From assembly GCF_027111295.1 (NCBI RefSeq), contig NZ_CP114287.1:3348001-3412000 (forward strand): DNA of 64,000 nucleotides, given 5' to 3'. Positions 52,585 through 62,189 of the stretch are shown piece by piece. The position numbers and the translations under genes are program-made. Source of the stretch: Flavobacterium gelatinilyticum (GTDB taxonomy: Bacteria; Bacteroidota; Bacteroidia; Flavobacteriales; Flavobacteriaceae). Numbering within the stretch: the stretch's first letter is position 1; every line of letters begins with the position of its first letter. Under the pieces are notes generated by a model. That model was not told the DNA's origin. It worked only from the letters and a program-made list of their open reading frames with translations, and searched no databases.

Positions 52585-55191
52585 TTATGGGGTTTTGGGG
52601 GTCAGATAGGCTTCGAGGTTTTTCTTGATTTGAACCACTTTGTAATTATCACTTGATATAATAATTGCCGGATTGGCAATTTTATATTTATCATCTTCTT
52701 TTAAAACTCCCGCAACATCTTGTGCGTAAGCTTCAGACTTTAAACCATGAATAACTACAAAACTCTGCGTTTTATTGTATTTATCAAAAGAAGTTGTCAG
52801 TCTTTCGTAATTTTCAACTAATAAAAATACTCTAATTGCTTCTTCTATTTTTTTAACTGTTTTAGTGTCATTTTTAGAAACTGAATATACGATTTTCCAG
52901 TTCTTGTTATCTACCGTTGTAAAATTAAGGCGTTCTAAAACCGGAACTTGTTTTTCTAAATTTTCTCTGGCATCTTTTCCTTCTTCACTATTCGGATAAT
53001 TATCGGCAACATTTTCAAGGCCTTTTTTATAGGCTTCAAGTCCGTCAACTTTCCCTAAAGTATTTGCTTTTAATAGTTCATACTTAGAAACAATCTCGTC
53101 TCCTGAATATTGATTTATCAGGTTGTCGATATTATCTAAAACAACTTCAAACTGTTCTTCTTCAAAAAGTTTGTACCATTTTTTATATTCTTTATCCGCC
53201 GAAGCCAGATCCTCAGAATTTGTATTGTTTAAAATCTGAGCATATCTCGAATTAGGATAATTGAGTGTTATATCTGATTTTATCTTTTCGGCTTTTGCCG
53301 GATCTGTTATCTGATAAATTTTATACAAATTATACATCGAAGGCAGAATCAGTTTTTCTTCGGGATTATTTTTTAATAATTGTTCCAGCTTACCGCTTGC
53401 CAACGCATATTCTTTAAACTTCTCCTTATATATAAGTCCCAATTGATAATAGGCAAAATTGCGTTCTTTACCAATACTGTCAATTGCTGTCTGCGTTTTT
53501 GGAAGCTGTTTTTCATAAAATGCAGTTGTGTATTTTTCAATAACAATTGTGTCGGCAGCTTTTGATGCTGTAACATCATTTAAGGTATCATTCATTATGG
53601 CATCATTCGCAGATTTTATTGCTGCTAAACGCCAGTTTCCTCCCAGTGTTCTGGTACCCCACATTTTTTTGAACTGTAATTTTCCATAAGCCACCGTTGT
53701 TGGATTATAAAAATAAAATGTACTTACGTTTTCATTCCCGGGAGGGCGAATACCTCCGCCGTCAAAATCTGCAGGTTTTCCTAATGAATTTGGGTTAACC
53801 GCCGTTGGAGCATTTGATGCACTGTTATTACGATCGATGTTGGCTAATTTTTCTTTTTCCTTTTCTTCTAAAATCCTTTTCGCTTCATCTTTCTTTTTAA
53901 GCTCTGTTATATAATTTTCGAAGTAAATTTTTCTGTCGCCGTCCGGCATTCCGTATACCTTAATAATACTGTCATTGCGTTTTGCAATTCCTTCGTATTT
54001 AATTACGTTATCAAGATTTTTTCTGTTTTTTTCTATAAAAGCGTATTCCCTTGTCTTTGGGTTGAGTTTGGTAAGCGTACTGTCATAATATTTTGCTGCC
54101 ATAGTATAATCTGTAGCTTTAAAATACATGTTGCCAATATTTCTATAAGCAGATGCCATCAAATAAGGATCTTTGGATTTTCTACCTAAAGATTTATTAT
54201 AGAATTTTAACGCATTTTCGTTGTCTTTCTTTTTGTCGTAAAATATTCCCATTTCATAAAAAAGGACATCATAATATGGTCGGTTTTCACGATCTGCAAC
54301 TAACTTATTATATGTTTTTAGGAAAATAGTATCGTTTCCGTTTTCATAATCATACATCTGTGCTTTTTTTGCATAAGCATGCATCATGTATTTACGGTCT
54401 GCTTTACGGTTCATATGTATTACACCATCGTAAAAATAAGCTGCGCTGTCTTTTTTTCCATCTTCCTGATACATTTGTCCCAAAATAAAACGGTATCTGG
54501 CTTTTTCTTCATTTATTCTCGAAAATTTCTCGGCCACTCGAAGTCTGGCAACAGCACTGTCTCTTTGTTCTAAATTTAAAAAAGCTTCTGCCAGTAAGGC
54601 ATTCGCATCAGAAAATGTCTGCTTGTCAAGATCTGTCTTTTTTAATAACTGATTTATATTTTTAACCACAATAGCATCATTTCCAAGGCGCATATTGGTT
54701 TTTTCGCGCCAGATTTTTGCGGTATAAATATTACTGCTGTTTGGGTATTTGTATAAAATATAATTGAAGGCTTCCAGCGCAGGAATAAAACGCTGATCAT
54801 AATATCGGGCTTTTCCAAGCATTAAGTATGCCTCGTCTATCTGGTAGTTTCTTTCTCTTCCTCCAATATTCATGGAGTGTTTCTGAATTGCTTTTGTAGC
54901 TTTGGTTTCGGCTAACTCAAAATCAGCATTTTTTGTTTTTTCTCCTTCCGAAAAATTTTCATCAAACTGCATTTTTTCAATTGGGAGTGTTTTCCAAAAA
55001 TTATCCTGATTATTGGACTGAATAGATTTCAGACCTTTTTCAAGACCAATTCCTCCATTATACAAAATGTTGTATTTTGTACTTAATGCATGGGAATTTC
55101 TGTTCACGAAGGTATTATTCTTGGTAGAGCACGCTATCAAAAAGAATAAAAAAATGAGAAATAAACTATATTTAAGAGTATTCTTTTTCAA
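52585..55191 (-). CDS. sprE: SprE (PorW), TPR lipoprotein of gliding motility and the type IX secretion system
   Basis: 868 aa. Lipoprotein signal MKKNTLKYSLFLIFLFFLIACSTK with lipobox LIAC at Cys21. TPR units run through residues 100-420 (QIDEAYLMLGKARYYDQRFIPALEAFNYILYKYP near 118) and again in the C-terminal half. Sequence, size and lipoprotein nature match SprE of F. johnsoniae, needed for T9SS secretion and spreading, and PorW of Porphyromonas. Its gene is followed by a bactofilin and atpZ, as in related genomes. Confidence 0.93.
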   Translation of the reverse strand: MKKNTLKYSLFLIFLFFLIACSTKNNTFVNRNSHALSTKYNILYNGGIGLEKGLKSIQSNNQDNFWKTLPIEKMQFDENFSEGEKTKNADFELAETKATKAIQKHSMNIGGRERNYQIDEAYLMLGKARYYDQRFIPALEAFNYILYKYPNSSNIYTAKIWREKTNMRLGNDAIVVKNINQLLKKTDLDKQTFSDANALLAEAFLNLEQRDSAVARLRVAEKFSRINEEKARYRFILGQMYQEDGKKDSAAYFYDGVIHMNRKADRKYMMHAYAKKAQMYDYENGNDTIFLKTYNKLVADRENRPYYDVLFYEMGIFYDKKKDNENALKFYNKSLGRKSKDPYLMASAYRNIGNMYFKATDYTMAAKYYDSTLTKLNPKTREYAFIEKNRKNLDNVIKYEGIAKRNDSIIKVYGMPDGDRKIYFENYITELKKKDEAKRILEEKEKEKLANIDRNNSASNAPTAVNPNSLGKPADFDGGGIRPPGNENVSTFYFYNPTTVAYGKLQFKKMWGTRTLGGNWRLAAIKSANDAIMNDTLNDVTASKAADTIVIEKYTTAFYEKQLPKTQTAIDSIGKERNFAYYQLGLIYKEKFKEYALASGKLEQLLKNNPEEKLILPSMYNLYKIYQITDPAKAEKIKSDITLNYPNSRYAQILNNTNSEDLASADKEYKKWYKLFEEEQFEVVLDNIDNLINQYSGDEIVSKYELLKANTLGKVDGLEAYKKGLENVADNYPNSEEGKDARENLEKQVPVLERLNFTTVDNKNWKIVYSVSKNDTKTVKKIEEAIRVFLLVENYERLTTSFDKYNKTQSFVVIHGLKSEAYAQDVAGVLKEDDKYKIANPAIIISSDNYKVVQIKKNLEAYLTPKTP

Positions 55192-55278
55192 TAGACCAGA
55201 TTTTAAAGCATAAACTTATAAAAAGCATTTTTAGTATAAAAGACCCGTAAAAATACGCTTTTTTTGAAATATAAAAAG

Positions 55279-55974
55279 TTATACAGCAAAAAAGGATTCG
55301 AGTTCTTGTAAGGTTTCTTTTGATGTTTGAATATCTTTTACAATTTCACCTTTATTTAAGACCACAATTCGATCGCAGACTTCGACTGTATGCTGTAAAT
55401 CATGGCTGGAAACAAGTACGGTAACATTGGGATCTTCAGCCAGTTCTTTTATAATTTTTTTCAGCCTGCTTACTGTTGTCGGATCCAAATTTGCAAAAGG
55501 CTCATCTAAAATTATAACTTCGGGATTTCCTATCAGTGTGGCAATTATCCCTACTTTTTTTTGATTTCCTTTTGATAAATCTCTCAAGTATTTTTTGTTC
55601 TTTAAAATTTCGCCATTAAAAAATTCTTCATGTTTCAGCAAAAGTGCATCAATGTCGGCTTTATTCTGATGGCGTAAATCGCCTATAAAATAAAAATATT
55701 CTTCGGGCGTAAGATAACCAATGAGGAAACTTTCATCTAAAAAAGATCCTGTAAAGGATTTCCAGTTTTCGCTTGTATTTACCTCAATTCCATTACTTTT
55801 TACATTTCCGGTTGAAGGTTTGATAAGATCTAAAAGAAGACTGAAAAAAGTTGTTTTTCCTGCTCCGTTATTTCCTACCAGTCCAAAACTCTGTCCTTTT
55901 GGAATTTCAAGATTTGGCATATTTAAAACTACCGTGCCGTTATATTTTTTTGAAAGCTGGTTTACTTGTATCAT
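55279..55974 (-). CDS. ABC transporter ATP-binding protein
   Basis: 231 aa. Walker A GNNGAGKTT at 34-42, signature DLSKGNQKKVG, Walker B VIILDEPFANLDP, H-loop SSHD. A signature beginning LSKGN instead of LSGGQ is a common variant. It pairs with the DUF5687 permease just upstream (64 bp). Substrate unknown. Confidence 0.93.
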   Translation of the reverse strand: MIQVNQLSKKYNGTVVLNMPNLEIPKGQSFGLVGNNGAGKTTFFSLLLDLIKPSTGNVKSNGIEVNTSENWKSFTGSFLDESFLIGYLTPEEYFYFIGDLRHQNKADIDALLLKHEEFFNGEILKNKKYLRDLSKGNQKKVGIIATLIGNPEVIILDEPFANLDPTTVSRLKKIIKELAEDPNVTVLVSSHDLQHTVEVCDRIVVLNKGEIVKDIQTSKETLQELESFFAV

Positions 55975-56038
55975 AGGGTGGAATTTTAGTTTAAAGTTTG
56001 GTTTAAAGTTTTTACAGCTGATTTTCTAAATTATCTAA

Positions 56039-57508
56039 TTAACTCGTTTGTTTGTAAGCTTTTATAGTGCTGTACTTTTCTATTTTATATCTTTTTTCTA
56101 TTAATGAAAAAACTTTATCCTTAAAAATAAAACCTAAGACACCCGCGCCGGCAACCAGCAGTAAACCAAGATTGTCGTTGTCAAAATAAAGGCCTATTCC
56201 GTAAAGCAGTAAGGGCACTGCAATTTTAGGAATCGTTAATAACATAACGCTCACATTAAATGCCTTTTTATCTCCAAAAGCACCTCCGGCATTGCTTAAA
56301 TCAATTGGGGTTTTGGTAAATGCACCGCCCAAAAGTACCAAATGCGAGTTAACTCCAATATTATAAATTGCTGCAACAACGATCGTTAAATAAATATGCC
56401 AGCCAAAATAAATATAAAAAGAGGCCAGAATGGTAGTAATAAAAGTTGTAATAACTATCAGCCACCATTTAGACATTATATAACCACGATACGGAATATT
56501 CTGTGTCATCATTAATTGATAATACGAACTATCCCAGCTTGGCACAAACTGGCCAAAGACAAATAAAAAACCGCCCGAAACAAATATACCGGCCAAAAGA
56601 TGCATTACCGGTTTGTCGTACGTTTCTATTCCTCCTGAGTAAAATAATAATCCGTAAAACAAGAAAAGAACGCTCATGAAAATTGTGGTTTTGGATCTTT
56701 TATTTCTTTTAATGAGTTTAATATCATTTTTAAGAAATGTTCCTAAAGTTCCAAACTGATTGAGCCATGCAAGATTTTCGGTTGACGCAATATCTTCTTT
56801 TACAGAAAGACCGGCGTCGAGATATAAGTTATTCTTAAAGTATTTAAAGGTGAAAATATATAAAGCAATTAAAGCCAATACCGGAATTAAAAACAAGCCT
56901 TTGATAGTATAAAAGCCATGAAAAAAGGGAGTTGTAATTTTTGTTACATCAAATACATTATAAAATTGTGCTCCGCCAAAAAGCAGGATCAATACAATAA
57001 ATACAACAAATAATTTATCGATATTACTTAAAATGATATTCAGGAAGTTATTAATGTATACCAATGCCATTGCTCCTGTATACCAAAAAACAATTCCAAC
57101 AACATCATAACCATTCAAAATTAATACTACTGAAAAAGGAACAAAAAATAATGTGTGCACCAGATTAAAAAATGACAATGCTGTTTTGCCCAATGAGAAA
57201 TGAACAATTACAGTTTTTTTAAATGGTAAAACCAATAATGGCTTAATATTTAAAACCGGAATGGACTGCATCATTAACCGGATTATTAAATCGAATAAAA
57301 AATAATAGATCAAAAACCGGTTGACTGTTATAAAAGGTTCCATTCTCATATCCTTAAGAATATAAAATACGCCAACACCCATCCCAATAAAAAGTACTGA
57401 AAAGTAAATCATTAGAAACCCCAAAATAATCTTCATTGTCAGGTTTTTACCAAAAGATGCCGATCTTACGAAAGCTTTCCATTCGAGGTAAATAAACTTT
57501 TTAATCAT
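56039..57508 (-). CDS. DUF5687 ABC permease
   Basis: 489 aa, about twelve membrane helices. It starts MIKKFIYLEWKAFVRSASFGKNLTMKIILGF, the pattern of the DUF5687 family of Bacteroidota ABC permeases, and is paired with the downstream ATPase gene. Function: probable exporter of unknown substrate. Confidence 0.88.
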   Translation of the reverse strand: MIKKFIYLEWKAFVRSASFGKNLTMKIILGFLMIYFSVLFIGMGVGVFYILKDMRMEPFITVNRFLIYYFLFDLIIRLMMQSIPVLNIKPLLVLPFKKTVIVHFSLGKTALSFFNLVHTLFFVPFSVVLILNGYDVVGIVFWYTGAMALVYINNFLNIILSNIDKLFVVFIVLILLFGGAQFYNVFDVTKITTPFFHGFYTIKGLFLIPVLALIALYIFTFKYFKNNLYLDAGLSVKEDIASTENLAWLNQFGTLGTFLKNDIKLIKRNKRSKTTIFMSVLFLFYGLLFYSGGIETYDKPVMHLLAGIFVSGGFLFVFGQFVPSWDSSYYQLMMTQNIPYRGYIMSKWWLIVITTFITTILASFYIYFGWHIYLTIVVAAIYNIGVNSHLVLLGGAFTKTPIDLSNAGGAFGDKKAFNVSVMLLTIPKIAVPLLLYGIGLYFDNDNLGLLLVAGAGVLGFIFKDKVFSLIEKRYKIEKYSTIKAYKQTS

Positions 57509-57544
57509 GGTTTAAGGTTTTAGTTTTTTATATAGTTAAGATGT

Positions 57545-57552
57545 CAAATGTA
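57545..57552 (-). promoter_or_regulatory. Predicted -7 box of the DUF5687/ABC operon
   Basis: TACATTTG on the minus strand, matching TANNTTTG, 36 bp before the ATG at 57508. No clear -33 element. Confidence 0.45.
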
Positions 57553-57615
57553 GGAAAACGTTACGAAAAAAGTTAAAAAAAATATTTTAGTAAGTGTCAA
57601 TTAGTTACTCTTTGC

Positions 57616-57623
57616 TACTTTTG
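57616..57623 (+). promoter_or_regulatory. Predicted -7 box of the ferredoxin-reductase gene
   Basis: TACTTTTG on the + strand, matching TANNTTTG, 15 bp before the ATG at 57639, so the leader would be short. -33 element not clear. Confidence 0.55.
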
Positions 57624-57638
57624 CAAAAAAATTAAACC

Positions 57639-58691
57639 ATGCCTTCATTCTTAAAACTTATAATTAAAGAGGTTAAACGCGAAACTGCCGATGCTGTTTC
57701 TATCCTTTTTAATGTTCCTGAAGAACTTAAACCGGACTATAAATTTGTTGCGGGACAATACATAAATTTAAAATTAACTCTTGATAATCAAGAAATTCGT
57801 CGCGCATATTCTATTTGCTCTGCGCCAGACAGCGGTGAATTACGAATTGCGGTTAAGGCTGTAAAAGGCGGGCTGTTTTCTCAATTTGCTAATACTAAAT
57901 TAAAAGCAGGTGATGTTCTTGAAGTAGGACAGCCGGAAGGAAAATTCACTTTTGAACCTGATGCCGAAAGACAAAAAAACTATGCTGCGTTTGTGGCAGG
58001 AAGCGGTATTACTCCGGTACTTTCTATCATAAAATCTGTTTTAAAAAATGAGCCAAAAAGTTCATTTGTATTGGTTTATGGAAACAAAACTCCCGAAGAA
58101 ACTATTTTTCACCAGGAACTTCATGATCTGCAATTACAATACGTAGGCCGTTTTTTTGTGCATTATGTATTTAGTCAGGCAAAAGCCGAAAATGCTTTGT
58201 TTGGAAGAATCGAAAAATCGGCGGTTAATTTTGTGCTGAACAACAAACACAAAGAACTTGAATTTGATAAGTTTTACTTGTGCGGACCCGAAGAAATGAT
58301 CAACACGGTTTCTAATGTTTTGAAAGAGAAAAATGTAAAAGAATCAGCAATTAAGTTTGAACTTTTTACATCGTCTACAGAAGAAAACGTAATTCAGGGT
58401 TCTCAGGAAGGACACACAAAAATTACGGTTTTGGTTGATGATGAAGAGACTACTTTTGAAATGTCTAAAAAACAAACTATTCTTGATGCTGCTCTAAAAC
58501 AGGGTGTTGACGCTCCTTACTCCTGCCAGGGCGGAATTTGCAGCAGTTGTTTAGGACGTGTTACAACCGGAAGTGCCGAAATGACAAAAAATTCTATTTT
58601 AACCGATAGAGAAATTGCCGAAGGTTTAATTTTAACGTGTCAGGCTCATCCAACATCTGAGACTATTTATGTGGATTACGATGATGTATAG
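57639..58691 (+). CDS. PaaE-type flavin/2Fe-2S oxidoreductase
   Basis: 350 aa in three domains: FAD-binding barrel (RRAYSICS near 51-58), NAD(P)-binding domain (FVAGSGITPVLSIIKSVL near 117) and a C-terminal plant-type ferredoxin with Cys296, Cys301, Cys304 and Cys334 (CQGGICSSC...TCQAH). It passes electrons from NADPH to an oxygenase or similar acceptor. The PaaE family reductase serves phenylacetyl-CoA epoxidase, but no paaABC genes are seen here, so the partner is uncertain. Confidence 0.93.
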   Translation: MPSFLKLIIKEVKRETADAVSILFNVPEELKPDYKFVAGQYINLKLTLDNQEIRRAYSICSAPDSGELRIAVKAVKGGLFSQFANTKLKAGDVLEVGQPEGKFTFEPDAERQKNYAAFVAGSGITPVLSIIKSVLKNEPKSSFVLVYGNKTPEETIFHQELHDLQLQYVGRFFVHYVFSQAKAENALFGRIEKSAVNFVLNNKHKELEFDKFYLCGPEEMINTVSNVLKEKNVKESAIKFELFTSSTEENVIQGSQEGHTKITVLVDDEETTFEMSKKQTILDAALKQGVDAPYSCQGGICSSCLGRVTTGSAEMTKNSILTDREIAEGLILTCQAHPTSETIYVDYDDV

Positions 58692-58746
58692 TCTTTAAAA
58701 TTCCAATAAAAAAATTCTAAATTCCAAACAGGGATACTTCAATATA

Positions 58747-58795
58747 AAATTCCAAATTCCAAGATAAAAATTGGGATTTGGATTTTTTTTATTTT
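58747..58795 (+). terminator. Probable terminator after the reductase
   Basis: AAATTCCAAATTCCAA (58747-58762) pairs with TTGGGATTTGGATTT (58771-58785) with two imperfections and is followed by a run of eight T. The 137-bp gap contains several copies of ATTCCAA units. Confidence 0.65.
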
Positions 58796-58828
58796 TAGAA
58801 TTTGATTTTTAACTATTAAAAACTTTTT

Positions 58829-59137
58829 ATGAAATCAATACGAGAAATTTTTAAAGATAAAAAGTATCTTTTGGAAGAACCTGAGGTTGAAAAACTTATG
58901 GAATACTGTGAAGAACTGCAGGACGAAATGGTGGAATTAAAATTTCAGAAGAATAACAATAAAGAACTCGCCATGCTCGACATGATTAAAGAAGTAATCA
59001 AGGGATGCGATGCCATCGAAAAAGAACAAATGGAACATGAACGATATGGTTACGATGCTCCTGATTATATAGCCACAATTGCAGATCTTAAAAGATATAT
59101 TTACAGCAGATGTCGTGATGAGAAGATTTGGCTTTAG
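58829..59137 (+). CDS. Conserved small protein of unknown function
   Basis: 102 aa, soluble, acidic then basic, helical throughout (EPEVEKLMEYCEELQDEMVELKF; MLDMIKEVIKGCDAIEKEQMEHERYGY). The composition and codon use are those of a real gene. No domain recognised. A 238-bp gap follows, with one open frame (59128-59346) that looks non-coding. Confidence 0.78.
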   Translation: MKSIREIFKDKKYLLEEPEVEKLMEYCEELQDEMVELKFQKNNNKELAMLDMIKEVIKGCDAIEKEQMEHERYGYDAPDYIATIADLKRYIYSRCRDEKIWL

Positions 59138-59375
59138 GTAAAATTTCAACCCGAAGAATTCGATTTTTACAATTCTTTCTTTTGTCTGAATTTTCTAGTG
59201 TATTTTTTATTTTAAAAAATACGCAAAAAAGCGTACTCATATTTAAATATTTTTTAAAATATAAGCTGATAATTGATTATATTAGTAGTGCAATTACAAT
59301 TGATACCTCTTTGGGCCTTAGGGATAACTTTTGTAAACTGCATTAATTGTCAACACGTTTAAAAAATTAATTATT

Positions 59376-59771
59376 ATGGCAATGCATCACTATCTCCGCC
59401 TCACTTTTATATTACTTTTTGTAATAACTTCTTTCGTTTGTATCTATTTCATAATTAAAAAGAGGAAAGAAAAAAAAGCTCCTAAACTGCTTTCAAAAGA
59501 AAAGTATAATTCCTCAATTATTGGAGGAATGAAAGAAATATCAATCTCTGATAATTTTTTCAATATCTGGCCGTATGTAAGCGAATTAAAAGCGGCTAAA
59601 ATTTTATCGAAAAAAATTAAGGAATCGGAATTGGTGCATAAAGTCTACAGAAATTCTACCGAAGATTTTGAACACATTTTACTGGCTACAGAAAAAGAAA
59701 ATCAGTTTGTTAAACTTGTAGTTGATAAAAACAAAAAGAAAGTATTGGGTTATCTATTTCTAAGTTTATAA
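59376..59771 (+). CDS. Unknown single-pass membrane protein
   Basis: 131 aa. One N-terminal helix (LRLTFILLFVITSFVCIYFII at about 7-27), then a basic stretch KKRKEKKAPK, then a soluble domain. The Lys-rich segment after the helix suggests a cytosolic C-terminus. No family recognised. Converges with the GT9 gene on the other strand, 12 bp apart. Confidence 0.72.
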   Translation: MAMHHYLRLTFILLFVITSFVCIYFIIKKRKEKKAPKLLSKEKYNSSIIGGMKEISISDNFFNIWPYVSELKAAKILSKKIKESELVHKVYRNSTEDFEHILLATEKENQFVKLVVDKNKKKVLGYLFLSL

Positions 59772-59783
59772 GAAATCGATTCT

Positions 59784-60818
59784 TTATGTTTTTTCGATAA
59801 TCTTTGCTGGAGAAATACTTCTCATTGCATCTTCATAGCCTTCAACAATTTTATTTCCGTAAACCGAAGTTGGCAGTTTTGGATATTGACTTCGGTCTGA
59901 AGTCAGTGCGTTTTCCAGACTTTGATTGAAAGGCAAAAATCCTGCATATGGATGTGTTGCACCCCAAAGTGTTATAACTTTAACTCCCAGCATAGCAGCA
60001 ATATGAGCATTTCCTGAATCCATCGAAAGCATGACATCAAGATTGCTGATCAATTGTAATTCCTGCTTAAATTTAATTTTTCCAGCCATGTTAATTACAT
60101 TTTCAAATGGCTGCGCAAGAGATTCTAAAATTTCGATTTCTTTTTTTCCTCCGCCAAAAAGTAAAATTTTATTTGCCGGATTTTGGGCTAATTTTTCAAT
60201 TACTTCTTTCATTAAATCTAAAGGATAAACTTTAGAATCATATTGAGCAAAAGGTGCAATCCCTACTAGTTTTTGATTTTTAATTCCGATAATTTCCAGT
60301 ATTTCAGCACTTAATTGTGCCTTTTCAGGAAATTCCGGATTGGATAAATCTAAAGGAAAACCGAGTTCTTCAAACACTTTTGCGTGTCTTTCGAACATCG
60401 TTGGCAATTGTTTGAAAATTTTATTTTCGGCTCTGGTTAATTCTTTTTTTCCTTCTCGGCCTTTGTCAACAGTGGCTCTTTTTTTTCCGCTTAAAGCAAA
60501 AAGTAAGCTTACAATTTTAGATCTTAAAACATTATGAAGATCTGCAAAGGCATCAATTTTCAATTTTTTTACATCTCTAAATAATCGTAAAAGTCCGGGA
60601 AATCCTTTATGCCTTTCCTTTTCATCAAAAGCAAAAAATTCCAGATTTGGAATTCCATCGAAGAAAGGTTTAAAAAAAGGACGTGAAATAACGGTTAGTT
60701 TTACCGCTGGATATTGTTTTACAAAAGCTCGTAAAACAGGAACCGTCATGGCGACATCTCCCATTGCGGATAGTCTCATGACGGCTATATGCTTAATTTT
60801 GCTAGACAAGTCTGCCAA
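59784..60818 (-). CDS. Family 9 glycosyltransferase (heptosyltransferase-like)
   Basis: 344 aa. Starts with IKHIAVMRLSAMGDVAMTVPVLRAF, the GT9 N-terminal pattern, and carries SMDSGNAHIAAMLGVKVITLWGATHPYAGF near the C-terminus, the sugar-nucleotide binding region. It probably adds a sugar to the LPS core or a related glycan. It is 1 bp from the DUF4254 gene, so the two form an operon. Confidence 0.92.
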   Translation of the reverse strand: MADLSSKIKHIAVMRLSAMGDVAMTVPVLRAFVKQYPAVKLTVISRPFFKPFFDGIPNLEFFAFDEKERHKGFPGLLRLFRDVKKLKIDAFADLHNVLRSKIVSLLFALSGKKRATVDKGREGKKELTRAENKIFKQLPTMFERHAKVFEELGFPLDLSNPEFPEKAQLSAEILEIIGIKNQKLVGIAPFAQYDSKVYPLDLMKEVIEKLAQNPANKILLFGGGKKEIEILESLAQPFENVINMAGKIKFKQELQLISNLDVMLSMDSGNAHIAAMLGVKVITLWGATHPYAGFLPFNQSLENALTSDRSQYPKLPTSVYGNKIVEGYEDAMRSISPAKIIEKT

Positions 60819-60819
60819 A

Positions 60820-61425
60820 TTATTTTTTATTTTGATATAATACCGGGTTCAATTCGTCGTCGTTGTACATTTTCATCTGCTTGTACACTTTCATGAATTT
60901 ATCACCATTTTCGATATCTGTCAGTAATTCTTCAATTGCTGTAGATAAGTCTGTTCTTTGTTCTAAAAGTACATTTAATTTTTCCTGACATTTATCTCTG
61001 TGTTCCTGAGTAGCTTCTGCACGAGTTGCTTCTTCATTCATGTGATAAATTTTCAGTGCTAAAATAGACAATCTGTCGAATGCCCATGCCGGACTTTCAG
61101 AATTGATTTTTGCTCCATCTTTAGCTTTTACATCGCTGTACTTTTGTAAAAAATAGCTGTCGATATATTCCACCATATCAGTACGTTCCTGATTTGATGC
61201 ATCGATTCTTCTTTTTAAAGTTAAAGCAGCAACGGGATCAATCTGCGGATCACGAATGATATCTTCAAAATGCCATTGAACAGTATCAATCCAGTTTTTT
61301 AGATATAATAAATGTTCAAATTTATCTTTTGGATACGGATTGTTAATTGGCTGGTCAACATTATCAAACTGATGATAATCTTTAATGCTTTGTTCGAAAA
61401 CAGAATATGCTAATTTTGAAAACAT
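60820..61425 (-). CDS. DUF4254 protein
   Basis: 201 aa, soluble, helical. It carries DNVDQPINNPYPKDKFEHLLYLKNWIDTVQWHFEDIIRDPQIDPVAALTLKRRID in the first half, the diagnostic core of DUF4254. The family is found next to GT9 glycosyltransferases in Bacteroidota; function unknown. Confidence 0.92.
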   Translation of the reverse strand: MFSKLAYSVFEQSIKDYHQFDNVDQPINNPYPKDKFEHLLYLKNWIDTVQWHFEDIIRDPQIDPVAALTLKRRIDASNQERTDMVEYIDSYFLQKYSDVKAKDGAKINSESPAWAFDRLSILALKIYHMNEEATRAEATQEHRDKCQEKLNVLLEQRTDLSTAIEELLTDIENGDKFMKVYKQMKMYNDDELNPVLYQNKK

Positions 61426-61445
61426 GTCTTAATTTGTTAGAGTTA

Positions 61446-61453
61446 CAAAGATA
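61446..61453 (-). promoter_or_regulatory. Predicted -7 box of the DUF4254/GT9 operon
   Basis: TATCTTTG on the minus strand, ending 20 bp before the ATG at 61425, fits TANNTTTG. No clear -33 element. Confidence 0.5.
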
Positions 61454-61535
61454 CTTTTTATACTTTTATACTGCGAAAAAAAGCATATAATTTTCGTTTT
61501 TTAAATATTATTAGTTGATAAATCAAAAAATCAGC

Positions 61536-62189
61536 ATGAAAATTCATTATATATCAGAAAATAACAGCATCCTAAATCATTTTCTTGGACAAATTCGGAA
61601 TGTAAATGTGCAGAATGACAGTATGCGTTTTAGGAGAAATATTGAACGTATTGGAGAAATAATGGCGTATGAGCTGAGTAAAATTTTACCTTATAAGGAA
61701 GTTGAAATCCAGACACCGCTCGCTATTAAAAAAACAACTCAAATTGATACTGATTTGGTTTTGTGCCCCATTTTAAGAGCCGGTTTACCGCTTCATAACG
61801 GTTTCTTAAATTATTTTGATCATGCCGAAAACAGTTTTGTTTCTGCCTGCAGACACCATCCAAACAACGATGATGAGTTTGAAATTTTAGTTGAATATCA
61901 GGCTATTTCGGATTTAAACAATAAAACCGTTTTACTTCTTGACCCAATGCTGGCAACGGGACAGTCTATTGTTGCTGTTCACAAAAAACTGGTTGAAAAT
62001 GCTGTGCCGACAGAAATTCACATTGTAGTTGTTATTGCTGCACCTGAAGGTGTTGCACATCTTGAAAAACATCTACCAGAAAACTGTCATTTATGGGTAG
62101 CTTCTCTCGATGAAAAACTCAACGAGAAAAATTACATTGTTCCGGGTCTGGGCGATGCCGGCGATCTTGCTTACGGAAGCAAATTATAA
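61536..62189 (+). CDS. upp: Uracil phosphoribosyltransferase
   Basis: 217 aa from ATG 61536; the frame extends seven codons upstream. PRPP-binding loop LLDPMLATGQSIVAV, uracil-binding PGLGDAGDLAYG at the C-terminus. The usual loop in proteobacterial Upp is ATGGS; ATGQS appears in Bacteroidota. It makes UMP from uracil and PRPP in salvage. It overlaps the end of the converging gene by 6 bp. Confidence 0.95.
   Translation: MKIHYISENNSILNHFLGQIRNVNVQNDSMRFRRNIERIGEIMAYELSKILPYKEVEIQTPLAIKKTTQIDTDLVLCPILRAGLPLHNGFLNYFDHAENSFVSACRHHPNNDDEFEILVEYQAISDLNNKTVLLLDPMLATGQSIVAVHKKLVENAVPTEIHIVVVIAAPEGVAHLEKHLPENCHLWVASLDEKLNEKNYIVPGLGDAGDLAYGSKL

Noticed and set aside
57639..58691. Phenylacetate degradation (paa) operon suggested by the PaaE-type reductase and PaaK-type ligase
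   Set aside because: The two genes lie 25 kb apart, the ligase is inside the pigment cluster next to a C45 gene, and no paaA-D genes are present.
59128..59346. 72-codon open frame on the + strand after the 102-aa gene
   Set aside because: Overlaps the end of a better gene, has a random-looking composition, and no neighbours or motifs support it.
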